A stretch of 64,000 nucleotides of DNA from Bradyrhizobium sp. cir1 (GTDB lineage: Bacteria; Pseudomonadota; Alphaproteobacteria; Rhizobiales; Xanthobacteraceae): the NCBI RefSeq assembly GCF_014198245.1, contig NZ_JACIHE010000017.1, positions 1 through 64,000 of the forward strand, in the 5' to 3' direction. The translations under genes and the position numbers were made by a program. The stretch's first letter is position 1, and each line of letters opens with the position of its first letter. Below are positions 27,901 through 37,203 of this stretch, piece by piece. Under the pieces are notes generated by a model, which searched no databases, was not told where the DNA came from, and was given only the letters and a program-made list of their open reading frames with translations.

Positions 27901-28405
27901 CGATAAGGACTTCACCCAGTTCGAGGACTACCGCAACTTTTACACCTTCGAGATCCACATGGAGGATGTCGCCACCGGCCGCTCGACCCGCTGGGAGCAG
28001 CGGCGCGGGACTGGGTCTGGCGCCGAACAGCAGGTGCCTATCTACGTTGCCATCGGCGCTTCGCTAGCCGCCGTCTACGGCAGCGCAGAGCGTCGTGCCG
28101 GCAAGCCCGCCGGTTTCGCCCTGGCCATGTTCGATGAGGCCTTCTCCAAGATGGACGGCAAGAACCAGCGGCAGATGATGAGCTTTTACAAAAACCTCGG
28201 TCTGCAGTTCGTGATCGCGGCGCCGTTCGAGAAGCGGGTCGCCGTGCTCGAGCACATGGACACCATCGTAGAGGTGGACCGGATCGGCGAGCAGTCCAGG
28301 GCCACCGTGGTGCAACTGAAAGAGAAGGCCAAGCGCGAGCTGATGGCCATCGATCCGGACCTGATGTCCGAAGATGAGCTCGCCACCCGTCTGGCCGCCG
28401 AGTAG
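24971..28405 (+). CDS. jetC: Wadjet JetC (MksB-like SMC ATPase)
   Basis: The motor of the Wadjet complex, an SMC protein that extrudes DNA loops to sense circle size. The 1,144-residue product has Walker A GENRSGKST at residues 30-38, then long coiled coils (about 260-440 and 640-960) around a hinge-like globular region, and the C-terminal head. The head has the ABC signature in TGSGAEQQVPIYVAIGASL (near 1015) and Walker B in FALAMFDEAFSKMDGKN (near 1052). Length and order match the family. The start overlaps jetB by 4 bases, and the stop is followed by jetD after two bases. All ATPase motifs appear intact. Confidence 0.93.
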   Translation: MMELRHLAMVNWHLFDIADIHVTGHVGVLGENRSGKSTILDMAQVVLTGGSRRFLRLNAVAGDSGKSRSGSKRSVVDYCLGTLGEDQRRRDEARTYVALGFEDKEGDRPPVTIGMALEARKSDSRETVLALFVAVGTVLSSKDFIEQRGKSQFPAPWEDVRARIVTAVGEGNFVNHRDRASDYVREYMRHLLPHSPYGEHNASALQKSIVNAMTLDHNQTATQFVRNYILEDSPIGIKELRESIQTYRNISETIRKMRLRLEALRALRVVLGTLEEALETKFREEWIAKRATWLAARATNLDFKTKRRTEMARRDGAAKELEFIDDDVKAIDNEIERLTAAIAEHDAKTGRKSLQQTADVAGQAAHRASADFKARMENIRRLQPLRAMCAHGFEDFVPALERLLTATAGADIGRVSDELSAAEKSFAASGAKWLPKIDEARQTIIAELSGLRGRRDEVLERIRQHAAGGARAYLGDDTELLCRRLRQRGMDPRVLCDIIEVAEPEWVGAAEALLGRDREAVFVDRADISAATSIFKEGRREFRHASLVSLNKLEQFRAKPERGTFPSIFRSQDPDAMAFIMRRYGTVRLADTLDQFNRPGRAIMKDSLYDDGLVRTHRWIEASQHKIGKAAQANALRSLQDQAEELDRRQTQKSKEAQAAEQAFAALKNICEEGDDLKACAAAFAAAQTEIAEAQARLEALEGAGDGGLRDKKRAQQKLKEKRLDERKIQQKAFGEHDGEVRSAERRLGEGENVPGSELNLRVARSIYRKTFPLYSAAKGRIVYRERLNAAAQKGFAEKHRAIADRALKDADASDAERLRIERRVRELLYDYFDQFGMSSQVGAESEPLREVKPWMEQLISDIESNELRHYERQAREAAEKASTLLRGEFINALTARIGKMERELQSLNRSLYAHPFHNERYSFHRTQMVEFQPILKIIEIAKTSPEALDMLFRGDVPDDFPHKDTILALEALLEDPDKDFTQFEDYRNFYTFEIHMEDVATGRSTRWEQRRGTGSGAEQQVPIYVAIGASLAAVYGSAERRAGKPAGFALAMFDEAFSKMDGKNQRQMMSFYKNLGLQFVIAAPFEKRVAVLEHMDTIVEVDRIGEQSRATVVQLKEKAKRELMAIDPDLMSEDELATRLAAE

Positions 28406-28407
28406 CC

Positions 28408-29577
28408 ATGGTGCGGCGTTTCACGGACGCGATCGGCCTGCTTAACGACCTGCTCGATCGCTTCGAGGCCGGGGCCGCAAATCCGATCGCCCACCCGGAC
28501 TATGCCGCTTTCTCGTCGGTAGTCGCGGCGGACGCTTTCCTGAAGCAGATCAGGAAAGCCGAAAGTGCCGGCGCGGTGTCCATTGGCTGGGGGCGCGGCG
28601 CCAAGCGAGACCAAGTGGCACACGTGCGGTTGGCCTCGGCGGAGATCTTATACCAATATCTCGGCCGCACCCCGGCGTCACGCATCGCGGAGGACGCCGC
28701 CGCGCGGCTATTAGCCGGAGTGGCGCTGCACGACTCCCTGAAGAACAGCGGCTCACAAATCGCAGAGGTGTGGGCGCGCGGCAAGACGTGGCACGGATTC
28801 GGTTCGTCCGACGTCGACACGCTGCGCCACGCATTCGTTCTCGCCCAAGCGATCCTCGATAACAAGCATCTGGACGTCGACTACAAAACTTTCTCGCGAC
28901 GTACGGTGGGGCACAGCAAGATACTCGAGCGCATCGAGGGTGCCGTGGTCCGGCTTTTGAGCGGCATAATGGACTTTCCGCCTGGCGCCCGTCCCCGCGA
29001 GGCACTGCGAGCGATCGGACTGGAGCGCTTCGCGCCGCCGCTGCTGATCGCGGGCAAGATCGACCTCGACGGAGCCGATCTTTCCAGGATATCTCCGCAT
29101 TATCTCGGAATCGCTCCCAAGGAAGCAGATCGCGTCCGCTTCCGGGAGCCGCCGGCCTACGTTCTGACGATCGAAAACTTCGCAAGCTTCAACCGGCACA
29201 TCGCCGAGGCGGACCCCGGCCGATTAGGAACGACCATGTATGTCGGCGGGTACCCCTCGCTTGCCACCCAGCAGGCGCTGCGGACGATCGCAGGATTGGT
29301 ATCCGAACAGACGCCGATCTTTCATTGGTCGGACATCGATCCGGACGGCACCTGGATCTTCCACACCATCGAGCGCGCCGTCGATCGACCGATCCGTCCC
29401 CACCTCATGAGCGTCGAAGTTGCCGAGCGTTTCGGACAAGTGCCGTTCAAAAAATCGGCACCCGCTCGATGTCCACCGGACTCCGGTATCGCGGCTCTGG
29501 CAGCGTACCTGGCGGAAGATGGAGCCAAGACGCTCGAGCAGGAAGAACTCGATCCAGTCCTGCCAGAGCTTCATTAG
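28408..29577 (+). CDS. jetD: Wadjet JetD (DUF3322/DUF2220, TOPRIM nuclease)
   Basis: JetD is the nuclease that cuts DNA once the JetABC motor has stalled on a circular substrate. In the 389-residue protein the N-terminal half corresponds to DUF3322 and the C-terminal half to DUF2220 with a TOPRIM fold. The fold shows the acidic residue in VLTIENFASFNRHI, GGYPSLATQQALRTIAGL, and the metal-binding HWSDIDPDGTWI at about residues 308-319. The gene starts at an ATG two bases after the jetC stop, so jetABCD is one tight operon. No frame disruption is visible, so the system looks functional. Confidence 0.91.
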   Translation: MVRRFTDAIGLLNDLLDRFEAGAANPIAHPDYAAFSSVVAADAFLKQIRKAESAGAVSIGWGRGAKRDQVAHVRLASAEILYQYLGRTPASRIAEDAAARLLAGVALHDSLKNSGSQIAEVWARGKTWHGFGSSDVDTLRHAFVLAQAILDNKHLDVDYKTFSRRTVGHSKILERIEGAVVRLLSGIMDFPPGARPREALRAIGLERFAPPLLIAGKIDLDGADLSRISPHYLGIAPKEADRVRFREPPAYVLTIENFASFNRHIAEADPGRLGTTMYVGGYPSLATQQALRTIAGLVSEQTPIFHWSDIDPDGTWIFHTIERAVDRPIRPHLMSVEVAERFGQVPFKKSAPARCPPDSGIAALAAYLAEDGAKTLEQEELDPVLPELH

Positions 29578-30163
29578 AAAATGCGCGCGGATGAACGCGG
29601 TGTCGATCCGGATGAGCTTCCTCACTCGACGATCTCCGTCGACTTTTGTTGAACAACACCTGTGTTCCGCAGAGCGAACGCCATGAGTAGGGCGGCCCCT
29701 TGCCGTGCTTCGACAATCCCATTGGCACCATGGCGACAACGCTCCGAAGCACCGCCTCTCGCCTCCAGAAGTGAAGAATGGGAATCGCTTATAACGGGGT
29801 GTTAGTCCGTTGTTTCGACTACGAAAGCCCCAGTCGGTCAACGGTTTGTCGACAATTACCGAAATAAGACCACTCATGTTGTTGCCGTCTCGATGATCGC
29901 CTGGCCGATCGACACTTGATGTCGTCCTCGGTGGTGATGCCGACCTCGGCCTTAGCCGGGTGCCAACGCCGCTGTACCTGACCTGTCGGGCAGCGCGGTA
30001 GCGCAGGAAGAGCAATTGTCAACTTGTCGCAAGATCAAGAGATTGGTCGATCGTGCTCGGCCTTCAAGCATCCGTCGCCGAGCAGTAAACTTAAAGTTCG
30101 TAGGAGCGAGATTCGGCGCCGCCTCGACGTGCTTAGCCGAAGGCGCGATCGAGGGCTGAAGGC
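29578..30163. other. No supported gene
   Basis: Right flank of the defence island. Overlapping unrecognised frames on both strands, with no clear insertion-sequence end or tRNA. Confidence 0.35.
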
Positions 30164-31606
30164 TCAGGCTGAAGCATCGCTCGTGCTTGCAATGGCAGGT
30201 CTGTCCGCCAAAAGCTGCAAGCGCAGTACGAGGAGGGCCGCGTAGACGGCCTTGCCGATCGATAGGCCAATCCAGATGCCAACTGCGCCGAGGTCAGTTT
30301 TCAGGGCGAGCACGTAACTGAGCGAAAGCCCAATCAGCCAGTAAGCGATGCCAGCAAAGAGGAGCGGCACGCGTGTGTCCTTTAAGCCACGAAGGCTGCC
30401 AGCCGCGATGCTTTGGACGGCATCAGCCATGAAGAAGCTCCCGCCAACAAGGATGAGAGTTGCAGTCAGCTTGATCGTGGCGTCGGCGTTCCTCGCCGAT
30501 TGGCCGACGAACAGCTCGGCGATTTAAAACCGAGTTCCGACCACCGCAATCGTAGCAATCGCCGCGATCACGATTCCGAGCAGCATGGCGGCAGCGCCTG
30601 CTCGCCTGATGCCGGACAGATCGTTGCGGCCGAGTGCGTGTCCGACGCGTACGCTCACCGCCATCCCGATGCAGAATGGAATCATGAACAGGGCCGTTGC
30701 GACCTGGAAGGCAATCTGACGGGCGGCAACGGCCGTGGTGCTGATCAGACCCATCAGAAGCGCCATCGCAGAAAAAAGGCCCGATTCCATGAAAATGGCA
30801 ACCGAAACCGGCATCCCGATCACGATGAGCTGCCGCATCAATGGCCAATCGAACCGCCACAGATATCGGAGCACCTGGTAGTCGCGAAACGGGCGACACT
30901 GTGTGACGAACCAAATCCCGGCAAGGAAAGTCACACTGTTCACGAGGCTGGTCGCAAGGCCGGCTCCGAATAAGTCAAGTTGCGGCAAGCCGAATTGGCC
31001 GGTGATCAACAGATAGGCCAGCAGTGCGTTGGTCGGGATGGCGGCGAGCGTGATCCACAAGGCTGGCGTTGGACAGTTGACCGCCGCCATGAAACTGCGG
31101 ATCGCCAGGAACCACAATGCCGGCAATATGCCCCAGGCCAGCCCGAACAGATATTGTTGAGCTAGCCGCGCGATGGCTGGTTCGTAGCCGAGCGCAAGCA
31201 CAATTTGGTCGCCCTGCAGCGGCAAAACCATGATCGGCGCCCACAGAACGATTGCAACCCATAGCCCCATGCGCACCGAGCGCCGTACCAGAGCTCCGTC
31301 CGCCGCACCACATGCTTGGGCCGCGAGCGGACCCACCGCCGAGATCACACCGGCTGCGAAGGTCAGGCCGACCGACAAGATCATGCCGGCAAGCGCGGCT
31401 GCCGCCATTGCCTCAGTGCCGATATGGCCGATCCAGGCTAGATCCGTCGCCATCATCCCGATCTGTCCGAGCTGCGTGAGCGCGATCGGGGTGGCGAGTG
31501 TTGCAGTTGCGGCGAGTTCGTCGGTGAGTTGACGGCCAGCTACCCATTTCGCCAGCCGACGAGGCCGCGATGCGGGCGTTTTTTCTGCTGTCTTCCTCGT
31601 GAACAC
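30164..31606 (-). pseudogene. MATE-family efflux transporter interrupted by one in-frame stop
   Basis: MATE proteins export small molecules by H+ or Na+ antiport in the inner membrane. The first 360 codons cover membrane helices 1 to about 10 (for example LATPIALTQLGQIGMMATDL, a GMPVSVAIFMESGLFSAMAL segment and VGHALGRNDL). They end VVGTRF at a TAA (30524-30526). The same frame then continues IAELFVGQSARNADATIKLT and on through two more helices (IGIWIGLSIGKAVYAALLVL) to 30164. One nonsense codon therefore splits a normal 480-residue transporter. Everything else is intact, so the change must be recent. Confidence 0.85.
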
Positions 31607-31857
31607 GCTGCCCCGGATTGCGCGCTTCAGCTATCCTTCTGCCCTCGCTGACACGATCTTATCGCTGCGGTCGCGTTCGCATCATCGGCGCCATGGCCAG
31701 CGATAGCATGTTCTCACAGAACAACGCACCGCTCAAAAATGGTGAGAGCATTCTGGTCCACGTCCGCAAAATCTTCTCTCTATATTGACCGCTGCCATAG
31801 TGAGCGCTGCTATCACCTCATGGTTGCGACTTTAGCTGTCTCGTTCAAGACGTCGTT

Positions 31858-31960
31858 TGTTTCAAGCCAGACAACAGCACCGCCTCCCACGAGGTGCTGC
31901 GGGAAACCGACGTCGTTTCTTCATAAAAACGCTCGAGCGGCATTGGCATGCCGGTTGCTT
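31858..31960 (+). promoter_or_regulatory. NifA/sigma-54 promoter (UAS plus -24/-12)
   Basis: The NifA upstream activator site is TGTTTCAAGCCAGACA (TGT-N10-ACA, 31858-31873). A sigma-54 element, TGGCATGCCGGTTGCTT (31944-31960), has GG and GC exactly 10 bases apart. The activator site sits about 100 bases before the expected transcription start, as in nif promoters. The promoter points away from the MATE gene, and no intact gene follows closely: the first ATG at 31988 opens only a 12-codon frame. Confidence 0.7.
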
Positions 31961-33218
31961 GAATATGTGACGAAACCACTTGTGATCATGATGCTCGTTC
32001 AGCATCCGGTTGAGGTATTCAGATGAACTTGCCCGCTTGATCGATGGCAGAGGTCTCCTGATGCACTTTCCAAATCGTGCGCCTGCGTCGCGAACTCTGC
32101 CATCTCGGATCGCGCTCCGGTTTCCCGGGCCGAATCCGATCGCCTTGTAAAGGGCTCGGGACGAATGGCGGTCCTCAACAAGATGGTGCACACCGCTGTA
32201 AAGGCGTTGTACCTCAGGACGCTTGTTTGCGTCAGTTTTGGCCGCTGGCTCAAGCGGCGGGCAGCTGCGAGATACCGAGCCTGGGTTCGTGAAGCTAAGC
32301 GGCGGCCTTAAATCGGTGCTTTGCAGATGGTCAATGAGCTGATGCAGGACGATTGGGATCCTGAGAAAATACTCAGGCAACAGGACGAGCTCAAGGTCAA
32401 GCTGCTTCGCGCCCAATCGGTTGTCGCCGAATGTAAGGCAGGATTGGCGGATCTGGAGCGAAGGCTCGAGCGTCGAGCGGTCTCATCGTCGATCGATGAA
32501 GGCCAGCGCGACTCTGCGGCAAACAATTCAATACGTAACGCACGACCGCCCAAATCGCGAAGCGTCGATGATCCTGTTGACCAGGATGCTGCCGTGGCGT
32601 TTTCGAGTCGATCATGGGACCGCTGAAAGCTGCCGCCGCGCACGTTAGCGGCGAAAGGTTTTGTCACGGACTTGGCGAAGATCTCGAGACGCATGGTGTT
32701 GCGAGCCCGGCGGGCGAACTGGACAACTGGATGCGGCACTGCCGATAGGCTCGGCTTTTGGTTGATCGCGGTGCAGGGGATGCGCGAAGAGTAGCACTGA
32801 CGTATCGCCGCATCTTTGGCTAGAGTTGCCCTGTTTCGGGGGCTGCTCACGTAGATGTCCTGAATCGAATGTCGAAGAGCTCTCCACCTTGAGCCAGGCA
32901 GTTCGCTCGTTTTGTTCGTCTTCAAGGCGCTCAAATTGCCGGTAGACCTGTCTGGAGGGGGACGCGAGGGCGCGTTCAATGACGCGATGGTTTGCTATGG
33001 CCGTGGGCAAGGCATGCGAGTTACTGGTGGTGCTGACCGCGGAAGCCGACCATGCCTCGTCCGGCACTGCATGGAGGATGACGAGGACTGGCTGACTCTG
33101 TCCGCAAATGATCACAATGCACCCGAAAGAGGGCAGGTAACGGCAGTCACCTAAGTTCGTGAGAACCCAGGAAGAAAGTTTCCCGGCGCGAATGCGCTCC
33201 AGTGCCGGCCGTAGCCTC
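31961..33218. other. No intact gene; one coiled-coil frame
   Basis: Mostly unrecognised frames. The best candidate is 32327-32626 (+): MVNELMQDDWDPEKILRQQD, then LLRAQSVVAECKAGLADLER, which is coiled-coil-like for about 50 residues and then loses coding character. I cannot name it. Confidence 0.3.
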
Positions 33219-33240
33219 GTCAGCTTCTCGAAAGCTTCTC
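33219..33240 (+). promoter_or_regulatory. tts box without an intact downstream effector
   Basis: GTCAGCTTCTCGAAAGCTTC is a strong TtsI-box match. An ATG at 33282, behind a GGGAG ribosome binding site, lies at the usual distance but opens only 27 codons. Confidence 0.82.
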
Positions 33241-33281
33241 CGAATACGGACTAACCCAGTGATCCTGGACGGGAGACTGGC

Positions 33282-33365
33282 ATGGACTCGGGGCTCAATC
33301 GAAGCGAAGCGGATCGCCTTGGACAAAGTTTAGCGGCAGCGGCGATGAACAGTCCATGTCCCTAA
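33282..33365 (+). pseudogene. Truncated start of a type III effector gene (27 codons)
   Basis: The frame MDSGLNRSEADRLGQSLAAA ends at a TAA. An overlapping frame reads on from MSLTPRALDLDLAAVKADPA for 40 codons to a TAG near 33478. Position behind a tts box and the MD- start shared with the other effectors suggest a broken effector. Homology is not recognised. Confidence 0.4.
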
Positions 33366-33831
33366 CCCCGCGGGCGCTCGATCTCGATCTTGCCGCCGTG
33401 AAAGCCGATCCGGCTCCGCGTTTGTCCAACGACGTGTCGCTACACATCTTGCGGCGCGCCTTCCAGGCTGAACGGTAGCTTCGGTGTCGGGTGACCCTGG
33501 GCGCTGCTGTCAGTTCTTGCAGTGCGGGTCTTTGATCGAACCTCGATGGGACGGAGCGTACGGATTGACGCGCAGTTGAGATGCCGCCAATCGGGACCGG
33601 TCGGCGCTTAAACACTGTGAGAACGCTGAGAAGCTGTTTGGATTCTGGGCGATCGCACAACGCTTCGTCGTTTTCGCGCATAGGCAAGGTGCTACGGCGC
33701 GATCGCACGGTCGAGGCCTCTGCTGCGTCTTATAAATGTCATCTTGCGCGGGCCAGTGACGCGCGCGACGGCTCGATGGAGCCAGCGCTCAATACCAGAC
33801 AAGGCACGCGGCAGGATGCGCGTGACAAAGC

Positions 33832-35142
33832 ATGAGCAGGTCTATGATAAAGCGTTTTCGCAACTGGGTCCTATTGTCCATACTCACCTCCATGGTTGTC
33901 TGCCCCGCCGCAAAGGCGCAAGACCGCCGGACTATCACCGAACCTGTTGCACCTCATACGGTCTGCGATCGCCCTGTGCCTTCGGGCAAGAACGATACAG
34001 TTAGCCTGCAGGACGCCATTGAACATTGTCCCGCTGGGGCTGCAGTCTATCTCGGGCGCGGCGAGTTTCACTCAGGTCCACTCGAGATGAAATCGGGCGT
34101 GACCTTATGGGTCGGACGCGGTGCGACGCTGATCGCCATTCCCGAACCTGCTGCTTACGACAAGGGCCTCGGACAATGTGGTCGCATCGCGGACAAGGGC
34201 GACGGTTGCCGGCCATTCATCAGCTTTTCTAAAACGCGTGGCGGCGGCATCTACGGAGAGGGCATCATCGATGGTCAGGGCGGGGCAATTATTGGCGGCG
34301 GCGCGGAAAGCTGGTGGCAGTTAGCCCGTCGCGCCCAAGCCCAGGGAGGCAACCAGAACGCCCCGCGATTGATCCAGATCGACCATGCGCAGGACATCAC
34401 GTTCTCTGGTGTCACGTTGCGCAACGCTCCCAATTTTCATGTCGCGATGAGCCGGGTCGAAGGTGCCACGTTTTGGGGCCTCACGATCGATTCACCGGCG
34501 GATGCCCGCAACACCGACGGCATCGATCTTGGCGCAAGTCAGGATGTGACCGTCACCCACAGCTTGATCCGTACGGGTGACGACAACGTCGCAATCAAGG
34601 CCGGCGATAATGGTTCAAGCAGCCATATCTCGATCATTGATAACTATTTTGGCTGGGGGCATGGCATGTCGATCGGCAGTGAGGTGAATTCCGGGGCCAG
34701 AGACATATTGGTGCGTAATCTGACGCTGGATGGTACGACGTCTGGCCTGCGCATCAAGAGCGATGTCAGTCGGGGCGGTCTGGTCGAGAGCGTGACTTAT
34801 GAGTACGTGTGCCTGAGGGGCAACAAGTGGCCGGTGGCTTTCGATACAAAGTATGATCCGCGCGCACAAGGCACGAGGGTTCCGGTCTATCGGCAAATCG
34901 TTCTCCGTCATGTGCATGGCGACACCGGTGTGTTGCTGATGCGCGGCCTGGACGAGAGGCATGCACTTGACGTGACACTCGAAGATGTCCGATTTGCCAA
35001 TTCCGCGACTTGGCAAGTTGAACATGCGAACGTCACCGCAAAACATTCTGACGTATCACCGCCGCTGCCCGGACGAGCTGCAGAACCGCTGCTGCGCGGA
35101 TCGGAGGTATGTTCCAGGGCATTCCGCGACGGCAATCGGTAA
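33832..35142 (+). CDS. Polygalacturonase (GH28), secreted
   Basis: This enzyme hydrolyses alpha-1,4 bonds of polygalacturonan in plant pectin and could soften cell walls during root infection. A signal peptide (FRNWVLLSILTSMVVCPAAK, cut after AKA) precedes a right-handed beta-helix domain. The four GH28 hallmarks are present: NTDGID, TGDDN, GWGHGMSIGSE with the catalytic His, and LRIKSD. The length of 436 residues is normal. The start is the ATG at 33832; the ATG at 33844 (MIKRFRN) would give an equally good signal peptide. A pectinesterase gene follows 255 bases later on the same strand, the natural partner since de-esterified pectin is the preferred substrate. Confidence 0.93.
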   Translation: MSRSMIKRFRNWVLLSILTSMVVCPAAKAQDRRTITEPVAPHTVCDRPVPSGKNDTVSLQDAIEHCPAGAAVYLGRGEFHSGPLEMKSGVTLWVGRGATLIAIPEPAAYDKGLGQCGRIADKGDGCRPFISFSKTRGGGIYGEGIIDGQGGAIIGGGAESWWQLARRAQAQGGNQNAPRLIQIDHAQDITFSGVTLRNAPNFHVAMSRVEGATFWGLTIDSPADARNTDGIDLGASQDVTVTHSLIRTGDDNVAIKAGDNGSSSHISIIDNYFGWGHGMSIGSEVNSGARDILVRNLTLDGTTSGLRIKSDVSRGGLVESVTYEYVCLRGNKWPVAFDTKYDPRAQGTRVPVYRQIVLRHVHGDTGVLLMRGLDERHALDVTLEDVRFANSATWQVEHANVTAKHSDVSPPLPGRAAEPLLRGSEVCSRAFRDGNR

Positions 35143-35397
35143 GCACGACACTCGGTGCCGAACTCGGGTGCTGAGCTCCGCATCTGGGGCAAAGATGACC
35201 GGCGTTGACGAAGGTCAGCCTCATGCCCCGAGGTGTTTGCAATTGTCCGACGGTTTGCAGGGCCGCGAGCGAAGGTGACGTGCAGGTTTCTGATTCGGCG
35301 CGAAAAATGTGTTGACCATGCGCGGCGGCTGTCCCGCGGCGGTACCTTACATCGGCTGCGTCGACCGTGCCGCGAACTCAACGAAGAGTGAGATCAC

Positions 35398-36399
35398 ATG
35401 CGAATTTTGGTGCCGTCTGCGCTTCTGGCCGGATGTTTCTTCATCTCGGCAGCGTACGCTCAGCCACTATTGGTGTCGTATGCCGGAAATGCAGACTATC
35501 ACTCCGTGCAGCAAGCCGTCGACGTGTTGCCGGCGGAAGGGGGCAATGTCCGGATCGCGCCGGGCATCTATCGCGAGAAGGTCAAAATCTCCAAATCCGG
35601 TATTCATATCGAAGGGACTGGCAGGAAGCCGGAGGATACGGTCATCGTGTATGGCGACGGCGCGATCAATGTAGGAGGAACCGCCCGTTCGGCGACGCTG
35701 GATGCCGCTGGCGATGACTTCCGGCTCGAGAATCTGACCATCCAGAACGACTACGCCCTCAATCCGGCCAATCCACCCTCGCAGGCAGTAGCGCTGTCCA
35801 TTACCGGAGACAGGGACGTCGTTACGCGGGTCCGCCTGCTCGGTGCCCAGGACACGCTGTTTGCCGGTAAGGGACCAAACGGCAGAATGTCACGACAATA
35901 CTTCTCGAACTGCTACATCGAAGGGCATGTCGATTTCATATTTGGCAACGCCAAGGCCTGGTTCCGGCAATGTGAGTTGCACGGCATTGCCAATCAAGCG
36001 GTCATCTATACCGCTCAGAGCAAGGCAGCACCGGATGAGGACAGTGGCTATGTTTTTGATCATTGCAGGCTAACTGCCGACCCTGCTGCGCGCTATATCG
36101 CACTTGGCCGCCCCTGGCGCCCCTACGCCACAGTGGTCTTCCTGGCGGCGAAGATAGATGCCCCCGTGATCGCGGAAGGGTGGCGCGAATGGACGCCCGG
36201 CAAGACCAATACGTTGAGGACAAGCTATTATGCTGAACACAGATCCTTCGGCGTCGGGGCCAACCCCTCAGCCCGCGAGCCTCACTCCCATCAACTGACA
36301 GATGGCGAAGCTGCGAGATGGTCGCTGAGCGTGTTCTTCGGAGGCGCCACAGATTGGCTGCCAAAAGAACCGTATCGATGGAAGACAAAGCAATGGTGA
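35398..36399 (+). CDS. Pectinesterase (CE8), secreted
   Basis: This enzyme removes methyl esters from pectin, producing the substrate for the polygalacturonase upstream. The signal peptide is MRILVPSALLAGCFFISAAY ending at AYA. The beta-helix contains the family signatures GIYREKV, AQDTLFAG (catalytic Asp), VDFIFGNAKAW (second catalytic Asp) and ALGRPWRPYA (substrate-binding Arg/Trp). The length of 333 residues is normal for the bacterial enzyme. Together with the upstream gene it makes a small pectin-degradation module. Regulation is uncertain: the nearest tts box is over 2 kb upstream. Confidence 0.93.
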   Translation: MRILVPSALLAGCFFISAAYAQPLLVSYAGNADYHSVQQAVDVLPAEGGNVRIAPGIYREKVKISKSGIHIEGTGRKPEDTVIVYGDGAINVGGTARSATLDAAGDDFRLENLTIQNDYALNPANPPSQAVALSITGDRDVVTRVRLLGAQDTLFAGKGPNGRMSRQYFSNCYIEGHVDFIFGNAKAWFRQCELHGIANQAVIYTAQSKAAPDEDSGYVFDHCRLTADPAARYIALGRPWRPYATVVFLAAKIDAPVIAEGWREWTPGKTNTLRTSYYAEHRSFGVGANPSAREPHSHQLTDGEAARWSLSVFFGGATDWLPKEPYRWKTKQW

Positions 36400-37203
36400 C
36401 GAGACGACGGCGATCGTCGGATGAATGACGGGGGAGTGCGGATATGACGGCGGCGTGGGCTGTCACCGACATCGCGCTGGGCACCAGGTTTGTCGGTAAT
36501 CGAAAACCTCACCAGACGGTTACTCACGAACAGGGAAACGCGCAACTGCGTGCGATAGCCCAGTGCTGGATGAACGCGATGCACGGTGTGGAAGGCGATC
36601 AAGTTCACGATGCCTGCCTTGCCTCGCGGCGATCGGCAGAGCCCTTGAGATAGGTGGGTGGCGCGGGGCGCTACAGCCCCTGGCTATGTCAGAACCGGCC
36701 GTGAACCCCGCGATCCATCGGGCTCTCGTGATCGATCGTTGATCCCGCGCTACCGAGCGAATAGGCCTGGACGGGTCGCTTCTTCGCCGAAACCCTTTCC
36801 ATACAGCCAACGAGTGTCCCCAGAAACGTTTGTACTTTCGTGTTGCCTCTCAAACAACGGAGGGATCGATCGTGCGCACCTCCTGTTGGAGCCTCCAACC
36901 GGCGGTAGTAGCGACTCAGCCGTCAGGAGTGCGAGGAGCCGTTTGGCATTTCCACGAACTCACCGCTGGGCCGATGCAGCCGCCACGTGCGCAGGATCTT
37001 GCCGCATCCCTTTTTCCCGCCCTTCTTCCTGACCGCTGCGCGGAACGAAACGAGCCGGTCATCGTGTCGATTGTCCGCCATGGTCGCCCGAAAGCGTTAG
37101 CCAGGGAAGTCAAATTGCCCGCGTAGCCAGAGCAAAGCTCTGAATGGTTCCGTCCTCCACTTCCGATGCGCCGTTGAGGCCCGCTGAGATGTTCGGGCTA
37201 GCG
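36400..37203. other. No supported gene; possible transposase tail
   Basis: A minus-strand piece near 36540-36608 (FHTVHRVHPALGYRTQ) resembles the C-terminal HSALGYRSP motif of IS3-type transposases, but it is short. Otherwise I see nothing recognisable. Confidence 0.3.
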
